Shown: positions 33,572 through 42,117 of the stretch, in pieces
Layout: every line of letters starts with the position of its first letter
Position numbering within the stretch: the stretch's first letter is position 1
NCBI GenBank assembly: GCA_017853605.1
Contig: JAFMJG010000006.1
Location: 1-43,494 of the forward strand
Length of the DNA stretch: 43,494 bases
Direction: 5' to 3'
From: a bacterium
Lineage (GTDB): Bacteria > Bdellovibrionota_C > UBA2361 > OMII01
Made by a program: the position numbers and the translations under genes
The notes under the pieces: generated by a model
What the model was told of the DNA's origin: nothing
Databases searched by the model: none
The model's input: the letters and a program-made list of their open reading frames with translations, nothing else

Positions 33572-36025
33572 TTGTTGGGGATGTTTCGGAAGATCTTCGG
33601 CTTTTTTCTGGTAACGGGCGTTTCCGTGGCTGCTGTTGGTGCGCTCTTTGGCACCTGGGGGTACTTCTACCTTACGAGGGACCTTCCCCGCCTCGCTCGC
33701 ATCGAGGACTACACCCCCGCGGCCGTCAGCCGGGTTCTCGCCCGAGATGGAAGCTTGATTGCGGAGTTCTACTCGGAGCGCCGCTACCCCGTTAAGTTGG
33801 CGGAGGTTCCTGACATCGTCAGAAAGGCGTTCCTCGCTGCAGAGGACGCTTCGTTCTACAGCCACCACGGAGTGGATCCGGTCAGCATCCTCCGGGCGGT
33901 GTACAAGAACATGCAGAGCGGCAACGCCAAGCAGGGGGCATCGACAATTACCCAGCAAGTGGTGAAGAACCTCCTCCTCACTCCAGAGAAAAGCTTCGTT
34001 CGAAAGGGAAAGGAGGCGATCCTCTCCTACAGGCTTGAGCGCCGGTTCAAGAAAGACGAGATATTTGAGATCTACCTGAACCAGATCTTTTTTGGGAATG
34101 GCGCCTACGGCATCAAGGCAGCGGCGCGCATCTACTTTCACAAGGAGCTGCCGGAGCTGACCCTGGCTGAGGCGGCGATTCTTGCGGGGCTTCCGAAGGC
34201 GCCGAGCAGCTTCTCTCCCCTCAAGAACCCGAAGCGCGCCCGGGAGCGGCAGAGGCAGGTGCTCACGCAGATGGTGGAGGCGCACTTTATCACGGCGGAG
34301 CAGAAGGAGCGCGCCCTTCAGGAGAAGGTCGCAGTGCACCCGGCCTCGCAGCAAAACATCTTTGCCTCTCCGTACTATGTTGGCGAGGTTCGCAGGGTTT
34401 TCCAGGAGAGCTTTAAGGACCTGGACCTGGACAGTGACGGGCTCGAGGTCATCACTGCCGTAGACGTCAAGGCGGACCAGCTTGCAATGGCAGCCCTGCG
34501 CAAGGGGCTTCGTGAGGTTGACAAGCGCAGGGGCTGGCGTGGGCCGCTGGCGAAGATGACAGAGGCGGATTACCGGGTAAGGCACAGGGATGCCGGCAGT
34601 GATCGAGACTCGCCGGCGCCCGCCCTCGTCATGTCGGTGTCGCGCGGGACGGCAAAAGTGCTGCTCGGAACGCAGGCAGTCTTGGTGGACCTCAATGAGT
34701 CAAGCTGGGCCAAGAAGCTCCTGCTCGCCGATGACTCAACGCGCTTCGGGTCTCCTGCGGATATGGTGCGGCCGGGAGACGTGATTGAGGTGGCATGGCG
34801 CGAGTATTCAGCGCCCGCGAAATCCTCGAAGGAGCCAGACAGCGAGGCGCAAGGCCGTTATGTGCTCGACCAGACGCCTGACATCGAGGGCGCGCTCGTC
34901 CTGATTGACCCCCACACCGGCGAAGTCCGCTCTATGGCCGGGGGATACGACTACACGCAGAGCCAGTTCAACAGGGTGACCCAATCGCTACGGCAGCCAG
35001 GATCATCCTTCAAGCCAGTCATCTACTTGGCAGCGATTGACAAGTTCCACTACACGCCCTCAACGATAATGATCGACACCGCGCGCACCTTCAAGGTGGG
35101 GGACACCTTCTGGACGCCCGCCAATTTCGATGAGCAGTTTCTCGGGCCGATCACGCTTCGCACTGCCCTGGAAAAGTCGAGGAACCTGGTTTCAGCAGAC
35201 ATCGTATCGCGGATCGGGGTTGATCCGGCGATACAGTACGCCCGCACGCTTGGCATCCGCAGCCCCCTGGGCCGCAACCTCTCGCTGTCGCTCGGCAGCA
35301 GCGAGGTGACGCCGCTAGAGATGACCCGCGCCTACGGTGTATTCGCCGCCAGGGGGGTGCTCTTTGACTCGGTGTTTATCACCAAGATCACTGACCGGTT
35401 CGGCAAGGTGCTCTACGACTACGAGGCTGAGAAGGCATCCAAGGGCCAGCAGGTAATCACTGAGGATAGCGCTTTCGTGATGGCAAACCTCATGAAGGGA
35501 GTCGTGGACCACGGCACCGGGTATCGGGTCAAGGAGCTAGGGCGTCCGGTTGCCGGAAAGACGGGCACATCTAACGACCAGATGGACACGTGGTTCATCG
35601 GGTATACGCCGTCATGGGTGTGCGGAGTTTGGGTGGGATTCGACCAGAAGAAGCAGATCGGGCCGAAGGAGACGGGGGGCGTGGTCGCGGCGCCAATTTG
35701 GCTGTACTTCATGCGCGACTTCCTTGCGCACCAGGAAGAGAGCGCCCGTGGCGCTGCGGAGGCTGAGGCGAGGCGCGAGGCGCAGGCGCTCGGGATAAAG
35801 TACCAGCCTCCGGACCTCGCCGAGCAGCGCGACTTCATCATTCCGGATGGGGTTGACCTGTTCTGGGTTGACAAGGCGTCCGGAAGGCGGAGCTCAGATG
35901 GCGCACCTGGCGCGATACAGGAGTACTTCCTCAAGGGGACTGAGCCTGAGTCTGCCGCTCTGAGCGGCGAGGAGGATGGGTACGAGCTAAGCGAAGGCAC
36001 GTACGTAGAGGCCCCTGACCTGTAG
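33572..36025 (+). CDS. mrcA: Class A penicillin-binding protein 1A
   Basis: An 817-residue bifunctional peptidoglycan synthase in the inner membrane. It has an N-terminal helix (8-32) and a GT51 glycosyltransferase domain (about 55-230) with catalytic Glu 91 in AAEDASFYSHHG and GASTITQQVVKN (122-133). An OB-like insert follows at about 290-430. The transpeptidase domain has SSFK with Ser 478, SRN at 536-538 and a KTGTS box near residue 665. A charged C-terminal tail follows. The start is TTG 33572, judged from GAGAGGAGGG at 33555-33564; the first ATG (33581) is spaced too far. It polymerises glycan strands and cross-links peptides. It is followed by a converging cyclophilin gene. Confidence 0.95.
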   Translation: MLGMFRKIFGFFLVTGVSVAAVGALFGTWGYFYLTRDLPRLARIEDYTPAAVSRVLARDGSLIAEFYSERRYPVKLAEVPDIVRKAFLAAEDASFYSHHGVDPVSILRAVYKNMQSGNAKQGASTITQQVVKNLLLTPEKSFVRKGKEAILSYRLERRFKKDEIFEIYLNQIFFGNGAYGIKAAARIYFHKELPELTLAEAAILAGLPKAPSSFSPLKNPKRARERQRQVLTQMVEAHFITAEQKERALQEKVAVHPASQQNIFASPYYVGEVRRVFQESFKDLDLDSDGLEVITAVDVKADQLAMAALRKGLREVDKRRGWRGPLAKMTEADYRVRHRDAGSDRDSPAPALVMSVSRGTAKVLLGTQAVLVDLNESSWAKKLLLADDSTRFGSPADMVRPGDVIEVAWREYSAPAKSSKEPDSEAQGRYVLDQTPDIEGALVLIDPHTGEVRSMAGGYDYTQSQFNRVTQSLRQPGSSFKPVIYLAAIDKFHYTPSTIMIDTARTFKVGDTFWTPANFDEQFLGPITLRTALEKSRNLVSADIVSRIGVDPAIQYARTLGIRSPLGRNLSLSLGSSEVTPLEMTRAYGVFAARGVLFDSVFITKITDRFGKVLYDYEAEKASKGQQVITEDSAFVMANLMKGVVDHGTGYRVKELGRPVAGKTGTSNDQMDTWFIGYTPSWVCGVWVGFDQKKQIGPKETGGVVAAPIWLYFMRDFLAHQEESARGAAEAEARREAQALGIKYQPPDLAEQRDFIIPDGVDLFWVDKASGRRSSDGAPGAIQEYFLKGTEPESAALSGEEDGYELSEGTYVEAPDL

Positions 36026-36062
36026 CCTGGCAGCGCGCAGCCAAGAATGGTTGGGGCGCCGA

Positions 36063-36668
36063 TCACCGGCCATTTTTGCGGACGTACACCGTGACCTTCC
36101 GAATAGAGTCTCCTTCCTGCAGCTGCTCCAGCACGTCATGTCCCGCAACGACCCGGCCGAATACAGTGTAGTTGCCGTCCATGTGGGGAGCATCATTGAG
36201 AAGGATGTGAAACTGGCTGCCGCTCGACCTGCGCTCTGGATTCACTGCCCGTTTGGGATCGCCGATCGCGTCCGGCTTGCGCGCCATGCCGAGCGATCCA
36301 AAGACGTGGTGCCTTCTGCTGAATTCCGGAGGCAGCGTGTAGCCCGGGCCGCCGAAGCCTGTTCCCTTCGGGTCTCCCCCCTGGATGATGTACCCTGGCC
36401 GGTGCAGGTGAAAGGAGAGCCCAGAGTAGAACCCCTTGTCCGAGAGGTACTTAAAGTTGCTGACGTGCCACGGGGCCTCCTCGGGGTAGAGCTCAATGAA
36501 GAGCGAGCCACGGCTGGTCTCCACAATCGCGCTGCGGATCGTGAGGACTTCGGCTCTGGGCGGGATTTCAAATGGGGGGGTGTCATCTGCTCGCGGAGAT
36601 GGCGCAAGCCCCAGCAGCAGGCCAAGCGCGAGTGGCAAAGCAAAGCGCCTAGGATTTATGCAACTCAT
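36063..36668 (-). CDS. Secreted cyclophilin-type peptidyl-prolyl isomerase
   Basis: A 201-residue protein with a signal peptide (basic PRR then ALPLALGLLLGLAPS, cleavage near ADD) and a bacterial cyclophilin domain (about 45-195). Marks are SNFKYLSDKGFYSGLSFH, PGYIIQGGDPKGTGFGGPGY, LGMARKPD, SGSQFHILL and GNYTVFGRVVAG. It would isomerise prolyl bonds in the periplasm. The canonical FHR of the active site reads FHLHR, with the arginine retained. It starts at ATG 36668; no clear Shine-Dalgarno. A TATACT -10-like box on the minus strand (36734-36739) lies upstream. It is the second secreted prolyl isomerase of the window, from a different fold family. Confidence 0.92.
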   Translation of the reverse strand: MSCINPRRFALPLALGLLLGLAPSPRADDTPPFEIPPRAEVLTIRSAIVETSRGSLFIELYPEEAPWHVSNFKYLSDKGFYSGLSFHLHRPGYIIQGGDPKGTGFGGPGYTLPPEFSRRHHVFGSLGMARKPDAIGDPKRAVNPERRSSGSQFHILLNDAPHMDGNYTVFGRVVAGHDVLEQLQEGDSIRKVTVYVRKNGR

Positions 36669-36813
36669 CGAAACAACTCGCTTTATTTACGAACGGGTTA
36701 GGCTCGTCGAGGCTGAACCGGCCCTACTCCATTAGTATAGCTAATTCGGCGTCTTTAGTGATTTTACCTTTCTGACGACAGTTCCTGTACGGGCTCCTGG
36801 GAGGGAGCTTCCA

Positions 36814-38892
36814 ATGAAGCTAAGGATTTGCACATTCTTCAGGTCGCCTGGCAACGTCCAGGGGGCATGGCGGCAGGCAGTCGGTAGGCTCTTGCTCTCA
36901 GCAGCGTTGGCGATCCTTTCGCCGCTGCTTTGGGCCAGCGCAGAGCAGGAGGAGGGCAGCAAGAAGCCGAAGCCCGTGGATGTCGTGCTGCTCTTTGACA
37001 CCTCGGGGAGCATGCTCAAGACAGATCCCCTGCAGCTTCGCTACCAGGGCGTAAAGCAGGTCAGCAATTTCCTGGGAAAGAGCGACCGGCTGGCCGTCAT
37101 CGGGTTCTCTGATCAGGCGCGCATATTTCGGCCGCTCAAGCGTATTGCGCCCGACTCCCTTGCTGAGTTTGAGAGCGAGATGGGCGCCATACGGAGCGAG
37201 GGCCAGTACACAGACATCCTTGAGGGCATCCAGGCCGCCCAGCGCCTCCTCGAGAGCGACCCTCGTGCGGGCGTTGAGCGTGCAGTCGTCCTGATCTCGG
37301 ACGGAAAGATGGAGCCGACGCCGGCCAAGGGTCTGCCCTTCGCCCGAACCCTTGAGCTTGTGCACGATGTGCTTCCGATCCTCAAGAGCAAGGAGACGCG
37401 AGTCTACACGCTCGCCCTAAGCGAGCACGCAGACAGGCCCTTACTGCGCGAGATAGCCGGCGCGACTGATGGCGTCAGCTTCTACGCGGCAAGCGCCTCC
37501 GAGCTGAAGCAGGTCTTCGAGCAGCTCTTCGAGGCCATGGTCCCAACGACGGCCCAGCCGGTGGCGATCCGCTCCTTCCATGTCGAGGAGGCAGCAGAGG
37601 AGGCGTCTTTCTTCGTGAGCCACTCCGCCGGGGCCAAGATCTCGCTGACGGCCCCAAACGGAGACCACATCTCGCCCATTCACAAGCCGGATCATGTGCG
37701 GTGGTTTACCGGAGAGAAGTTCTCGTTTGTCACCATCCCAGAGCCTGAGTCCGGCGACTGGGAGGTCGAGGGGATCGAGCCGGCTGACAGCTTCGCTGCC
37801 TTGCTTGGAAACCTTAAGCTCGCGGTTGATTGGCCTGTCACTATCCGGTCAGAAGAGCCGGCGCTCATGCAGGCCAGGCTCTACGAGGGGGACAAGCCGA
37901 TCTCCCTTCCGGAGATGAGCAGCCTCGTGCGGGTCGGCTACCAAGTGGCTCCCACCGACCGGATCTCTGCCCCCATCCTTGATGGATCTCTCAATGACGA
38001 GGGAAGGAGCGGCGACAAGGTGGCAGGGGACGGGATCTTCTCGGGCGAGGTGTCGCTGAAGGAGATCGGCGAGTACCGCCTCACCATTTCGGCCAAGAGC
38101 CCGAATTTCACGCGGGCACAGCAGGTCTCTTTTCGGGTCAAGCCACGGCTCCTCGTGCTTGAGGCTGAGCTTGGCGGGCACCCAGGGCAGCATGAGGCGG
38201 AGCCCGAAGCGGGCGAGAGCGAGCACGGATCGGGCCATCAGGGAGATGAGGGGGAGAGGGGAGCTCTTCGCGGTGATGAGCACACCATCTTTAAAGCGCT
38301 GGTGAGCAGGGAGGTCGCCAATATGCGCGATGTTTCCGTTACGCTCATCGCGCGCTCTGCAGACCGCAAGCGGTACGAGATACCGCTCAAGCGCTCAGCG
38401 GAGGACCCGTACGTGTATGAGGTTCATGCGGGCGCGCTTCCCAAGGATGGCCGCTACACCCTGAGCGCAGAGCTTCGGGCGCAGGGAAAGAACAGGCTCG
38501 GAGTCTCCGGGAGCACGCCGGAGCTGGCCTTTATTCGAAAAGTCTCGCCTCATCCTGCTGAGACACGGGCCACGGTTGTGGTCCAAGAGCAGGAGCCTGC
38601 CGCAAAGGAGCAGCCGCTCACCCTCGTAACGGTTGGAATTATCACACTGCTCAACGTTGCCTTGGGGATTGCGGCCTACGTGTTCTTGTGGAAGAAGCGC
38701 CCTGTGCGCAGCACACCGGCCCCGAAGTATATTCCGCAGCGCTCTCTGCTCGATGCCATCGGGGAGCTTGAAGGGAAGGTGGCAAAGAGCGAGATCGCCC
38801 TCGACGATCCGCTTCTCGAACAGATGCGCGCCAGGGCCAGCTCGCAAGCGAGCGAGACGCCACCCGAGCCGGCAAAGGAGGCTTCGCCATAG
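36814..38892 (+). CDS. Envelope VWA-domain protein with C-terminal membrane anchor
   Basis: A 692-residue protein with a signal peptide (about 19-43) and a von Willebrand factor A domain (about 54-245) with an intact metal site: DTSGS at 62-66, Thr 133 in QYTDI and Asp 163 in ISDGK. A beta-sandwich region follows, where DGSLNDEGRSGDKVAGDGIF (390-409) matches the GDxxAGDGIFSG mark of choice-of-anchor-X-type domains. Next come a His/Glu/Gly-rich linker (about 455-490), a second beta-rich domain (about 495-585), a membrane helix (about 602-626) and a 65-residue cytoplasmic tail rich in acidic and alanine residues. The VWA faces the periplasm. GGGAGGGA precedes ATG 36814. It is followed after seven bases by a coiled-coil gene, so the two likely work together. 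Confidence 0.85.
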   Translation: MKLRICTFFRSPGNVQGAWRQAVGRLLLSAALAILSPLLWASAEQEEGSKKPKPVDVVLLFDTSGSMLKTDPLQLRYQGVKQVSNFLGKSDRLAVIGFSDQARIFRPLKRIAPDSLAEFESEMGAIRSEGQYTDILEGIQAAQRLLESDPRAGVERAVVLISDGKMEPTPAKGLPFARTLELVHDVLPILKSKETRVYTLALSEHADRPLLREIAGATDGVSFYAASASELKQVFEQLFEAMVPTTAQPVAIRSFHVEEAAEEASFFVSHSAGAKISLTAPNGDHISPIHKPDHVRWFTGEKFSFVTIPEPESGDWEVEGIEPADSFAALLGNLKLAVDWPVTIRSEEPALMQARLYEGDKPISLPEMSSLVRVGYQVAPTDRISAPILDGSLNDEGRSGDKVAGDGIFSGEVSLKEIGEYRLTISAKSPNFTRAQQVSFRVKPRLLVLEAELGGHPGQHEAEPEAGESEHGSGHQGDEGERGALRGDEHTIFKALVSREVANMRDVSVTLIARSADRKRYEIPLKRSAEDPYVYEVHAGALPKDGRYTLSAELRAQGKNRLGVSGSTPELAFIRKVSPHPAETRATVVVQEQEPAAKEQPLTLVTVGIITLLNVALGIAAYVFLWKKRPVRSTPAPKYIPQRSLLDAIGELEGKVAKSEIALDDPLLEQMRARASSQASETPPEPAKEASP

Positions 38893-38899
38893 GGCCGCC

Positions 38900-39562
38900 A
38901 TGTTCGGAACCACTGTCATCATCGGGCTCGTCCAATCGCTCGTCCTGGGAGGAGTCGTGTTCTTTGTGATGCGCGCCGCAAGCTCGGGGCGCGAGCGCAC
39001 CTACGCCACTGTGCTGGAGGAGGTCGAGCAGAAGAGGGAGATGTGGTCCCAGATTCAGCGCCTGTCTTCGGAGTTGGCCGACCCAAAAGAGCTTGCCGAC
39101 AAGGTGAAGGGGTTTACCATGGCTCGAGAGTCGCTCAAGGCGGAGCGCGGCCGAGTAACCATAGCGCAGGCTGAGCTTGACATGATTGAGGTTCGGCTGC
39201 GCGAACTTGAAGAGATCAACCGCGAGCTTGAGGCGAGCACTACGGAGACCAAGGAGGAGCTGAGAATCCTGCAGCGGAAGGAGGACGAGCTTAAGACAAA
39301 GAACGACCACCTCCGGGTCCAGATAGCTGAGACGAACGCCAAGATGGACCTCCTCATGTCAGAGATCGAGCTCTCTGCCCAGATGGAGGAGCAGGTAGTT
39401 AACCTGAAGGCAGAGCTGTTGCGCTCCGAGGAGCAGGTGCAGACCTTGGTCAACGAGATCCAAAAGGGCAACGAGCAGTACTTCATTCTCAAGCGCCGCT
39501 ACGATGCTCTCGACGTTGAGTATGCCCAGCTCTACCAGCAGTTCACCGAGAGCCAGCGGTAG
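38900..39562 (+). CDS. Membrane-anchored coiled-coil protein
   Basis: A 220-residue protein with an N-terminal membrane helix (about 5-24) and a nearly unbroken coiled coil from about 35 to 215. It is rich in Glu, Lys, Arg, Leu and Met at heptad positions (for example ELDMIEVRLRELEEINRELE and LVNEIQKGNEQYFILKRRYD). There is no enzyme motif. The positive charges after the helix (RER) suggest the coil is cytoplasmic. It starts at ATG 38900, seven bases after the VWA gene, with AGGGCC upstream, and its frame upstream of 38900 only shadows that gene. Its stop is one base from the end of priA on the other strand. Confidence 0.82.
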   Translation: MFGTTVIIGLVQSLVLGGVVFFVMRAASSGRERTYATVLEEVEQKREMWSQIQRLSSELADPKELADKVKGFTMARESLKAERGRVTIAQAELDMIEVRLRELEEINRELEASTTETKEELRILQRKEDELKTKNDHLRVQIAETNAKMDLLMSEIELSAQMEEQVVNLKAELLRSEEQVQTLVNEIQKGNEQYFILKRRYDALDVEYAQLYQQFTESQR

Positions 39563-39563
39563 C

Positions 39564-41873
39564 TTACAGCATGTCCTGGGGGTCGAGATCAAAGACGATT
39601 CGCGCCTGCTTTGCGTCCGCCAGCGCAGCCTTTATCTGCTGCATGACGCCCTGAAGAAGCGAGGCTGAGGAGGCCTTGCACACGATGTGGTAGCGCCACA
39701 GGTTCCGCACCTTCTCGAGCGGCGCAGGCGCCGGCCCAAGAACGGCGATCCCCCGGCCAGCGCAGGCCGCCGCCGTGACAGAGGACACCTGTTGGGCCCA
39801 CTGCTGGGCAGCGTTTCTGTCCTCAGCCGCGATGATAATCCGCAGAAGCCTCTGAAAGGGAGGGTACTCAAGCGCCTTGCGCAGCTCGAGCTCCCCCTCG
39901 GCAAAAGCGCCGTAGTCTGCGCGCACCGTCTGCTGCAGGCTCGCGTGCGACGGCACCCTGGTCTGAAGCACGACTCGCCCCGGCTTGTCCCGGCGTCCAG
40001 CCCTGCCCGCCGCTTGGGTCAAGAGCTGGAACGACCGCTCTGAGGCCCGGAAGTCAGGCATGTGGAGCCCAACGTCACAGTCGACGATCCCGACAAAGGT
40101 CACGTCCGGCAGGTCATGGCCCTTCGCAATCATCTGTGTCCCGACGAGGATATCAACCTCGCGGTTCCTCACGCGCCGCAAGATGCTGACGTAGTCATCG
40201 ATCGACCTGACCGAATCGCGGTCAAGCTGTGCAATGCGAGCCTCTGGAAGGAGGGAGGCGATCTCCTCCGCGACGCGCTCAGTGCCAGCGCCCCTGTGGC
40301 TAAAGAGGGGATCTGCCTTCTCTCCAGGAACCGGAAGCGGCTCCCGCGCCCCGCAGCCGCTGCACACCAATGGGGGAACCGTCGAGAAGCCGCAGAAGTG
40401 GCAGAGCAGCGAGTTGTCTCGCCGGTGAAACGTGAGGGTAACGCTGCAGTGCGGGCAACCAAGAACGTGCTCACACGAGGAGCACTGGAGGTAGCTGGCA
40501 AACCCTCGCCGGTTATAGAGCACAAAGGACTGCTCCCCTGCCTTGAGAGTCTCCGCCAGGCCGTTGAGGAGCTGGGCAGAGATGCTCCTCGACGGCATCT
40601 CCCAGGGCTTGGTGCGATTGAGGTCAACCAACTGGTGAGCCAGCGGCGGGGAAGAGAAGAACCGCTTGGCAATCCGGAGGTACCCGTGCCTTCCGCTCCG
40701 CGCGTTGTGAAACGTCTCAAGTGAGGGAGTGGCAGATCCCAGCACGATCGGGCAGCTCGCAAGCTTCGCCCGAACCAAGGCGAGGTCTCGCGCGTGGTAG
40801 CGGATGCCTTCGCCTTGCTTGAAGGAGCTGTCGTGCTCCTCATCAATTATGATCGCGCCAAGATCGCGCATCGGGGCAAACAGGGCTGAGCGCGCGCCCA
40901 CAGCCACCCTGTACGATCCATTGCAGAGCCCCTGCCAAAACTGCCACCGCTCGCGGGGAGAGAGGCTGCTGTGAAGCAGCGCGACCCGGCAGCCGAGCCG
41001 CCGCTCGAAGCGCTCGATGAGCTGAGGCGTCAGGGCTATTTCAGGCACCACGACTAGCGCGGAGCGGCCCCCTTTGAGCGCCTCAATCATGAGCTCGAGG
41101 TACACCTCGGTCTTCCCGCTCCCTGTGACGCCGTGGAGCAGAAAGCTGGCGAAGGAGCCCTCCCGAACATGGCCGACAACCGCATCAACGGCACTGTTCT
41201 GCTCTGAGGTCATAGATGCGCGCAGCGACTCAAGGCGGATCGCCGAAGGATCGAATGCTGGAGGGGCGGGCAGCCGCGATTCCTGCTCAATGAGCCCGCG
41301 CGCAACGAGGCCCCTCACGGTTGCTGCAGGGGCATGTACAGACTGCCGCAGCTGGGCGAGAGGGACCCACTCACTTTCGTTAGAGGACAGGGCGCCGAGA
41401 ATAGCCTGCTGGGCGCGGCCGAGCTTGGCATCAGGGGGTGCTGCTCCCCGCAGCCGTAAGAAAGACTCCAGTTTCGCTGGTGCTGGGGGAGGAACTGCAA
41501 GGTCAAGGATCTTTGATAGGGGCTCTGCGTAGTACCTTGCTATCCAGCGGAAGAATCCGAGGTGCTCGGAAGAAAACGCCTGAAGTGGCGCCGCACCGGA
41601 GGCGAGCTGCTTCACGCGCACTCCGCGCTCACGCATCTGCGCCAAAGAGGAGGCTTCGTTCTCGGAGTCCACAGAGACAACGAAGCCGGTCGCTGATCGC
41701 TTGCCGAGCGGAACGGTCACAAGTGAGCCCACAGCGATGGGATCATCCTGGGATGGGGGGCAGGCGTACAGGAACTCCCCGTCGAGTGGCGAAACCACGA
41801 CCGAGATCAGGCGAGAGCCCTCTGGCAGGCTGGGTGAGGAGGTGTCGCTGGATATCAAGGATAGTTGAGACAT
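39564..41873 (-). CDS. priA: Primosomal protein N' (replication restart helicase)
   Basis: A 769-residue 3'-5' helicase that restarts stalled forks. It has an N-terminal 3' DNA-binding and winged-helix region (about 20-200), Walker A GVTGSGKTEVYL (247-258), DEEHDSSFKQ (344-353), GSATPS (motif III, about 379-384), the zinc-binding domain with paired cysteines CSSC, CPHC, CHFC and CSGC (about 464-507), and late motifs VGTQMIAKGHDLPDV and QAAGRAGRRDKPG. The C-terminal domain (FDLDPQDML end) is complete. Length is close to E. coli PriA. It starts at ATG 41873 with a weak binding site. It converges on the coiled-coil gene with a one-base gap. Confidence 0.97.
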   Translation of the reverse strand: MSQLSLISSDTSSPSLPEGSRLISVVVSPLDGEFLYACPPSQDDPIAVGSLVTVPLGKRSATGFVVSVDSENEASSLAQMRERGVRVKQLASGAAPLQAFSSEHLGFFRWIARYYAEPLSKILDLAVPPPAPAKLESFLRLRGAAPPDAKLGRAQQAILGALSSNESEWVPLAQLRQSVHAPAATVRGLVARGLIEQESRLPAPPAFDPSAIRLESLRASMTSEQNSAVDAVVGHVREGSFASFLLHGVTGSGKTEVYLELMIEALKGGRSALVVVPEIALTPQLIERFERRLGCRVALLHSSLSPRERWQFWQGLCNGSYRVAVGARSALFAPMRDLGAIIIDEEHDSSFKQGEGIRYHARDLALVRAKLASCPIVLGSATPSLETFHNARSGRHGYLRIAKRFFSSPPLAHQLVDLNRTKPWEMPSRSISAQLLNGLAETLKAGEQSFVLYNRRGFASYLQCSSCEHVLGCPHCSVTLTFHRRDNSLLCHFCGFSTVPPLVCSGCGAREPLPVPGEKADPLFSHRGAGTERVAEEIASLLPEARIAQLDRDSVRSIDDYVSILRRVRNREVDILVGTQMIAKGHDLPDVTFVGIVDCDVGLHMPDFRASERSFQLLTQAAGRAGRRDKPGRVVLQTRVPSHASLQQTVRADYGAFAEGELELRKALEYPPFQRLLRIIIAAEDRNAAQQWAQQVSSVTAAACAGRGIAVLGPAPAPLEKVRNLWRYHIVCKASSASLLQGVMQQIKAALADAKQARIVFDLDPQDML

Positions 41874-42117
41874 GAGCCGGCTGTTGTAGCCTGGTCATTC
41901 TACCCTGTCATGCGGCGATGAGAAGGGCTTTCATCTGCGGCGCTGCCTGTTACGGGCGGAGGGGCAAAAAGAGGCTCCAAGGGTGCTTATCTGAGGGCGG
42001 CCCAGAAAAAGCCCAACGTATCGCGGAGGATAGCGCCTGACGTGCCCTTTGAGGGGGAGGCTTGCCGAGGCTACTGCCCAGAAACTTCCTTGCGTGCTCC
42101 CCGAATCTCTCGCCCGC

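Noticed and set aside
33566-34585. A 339-codon minus-strand frame opposite the PBP1A glycosyltransferase domain
   Set aside because: PBP1A motifs on the plus strand are unambiguous; the antisense product has no family features and is a codon-bias shadow.
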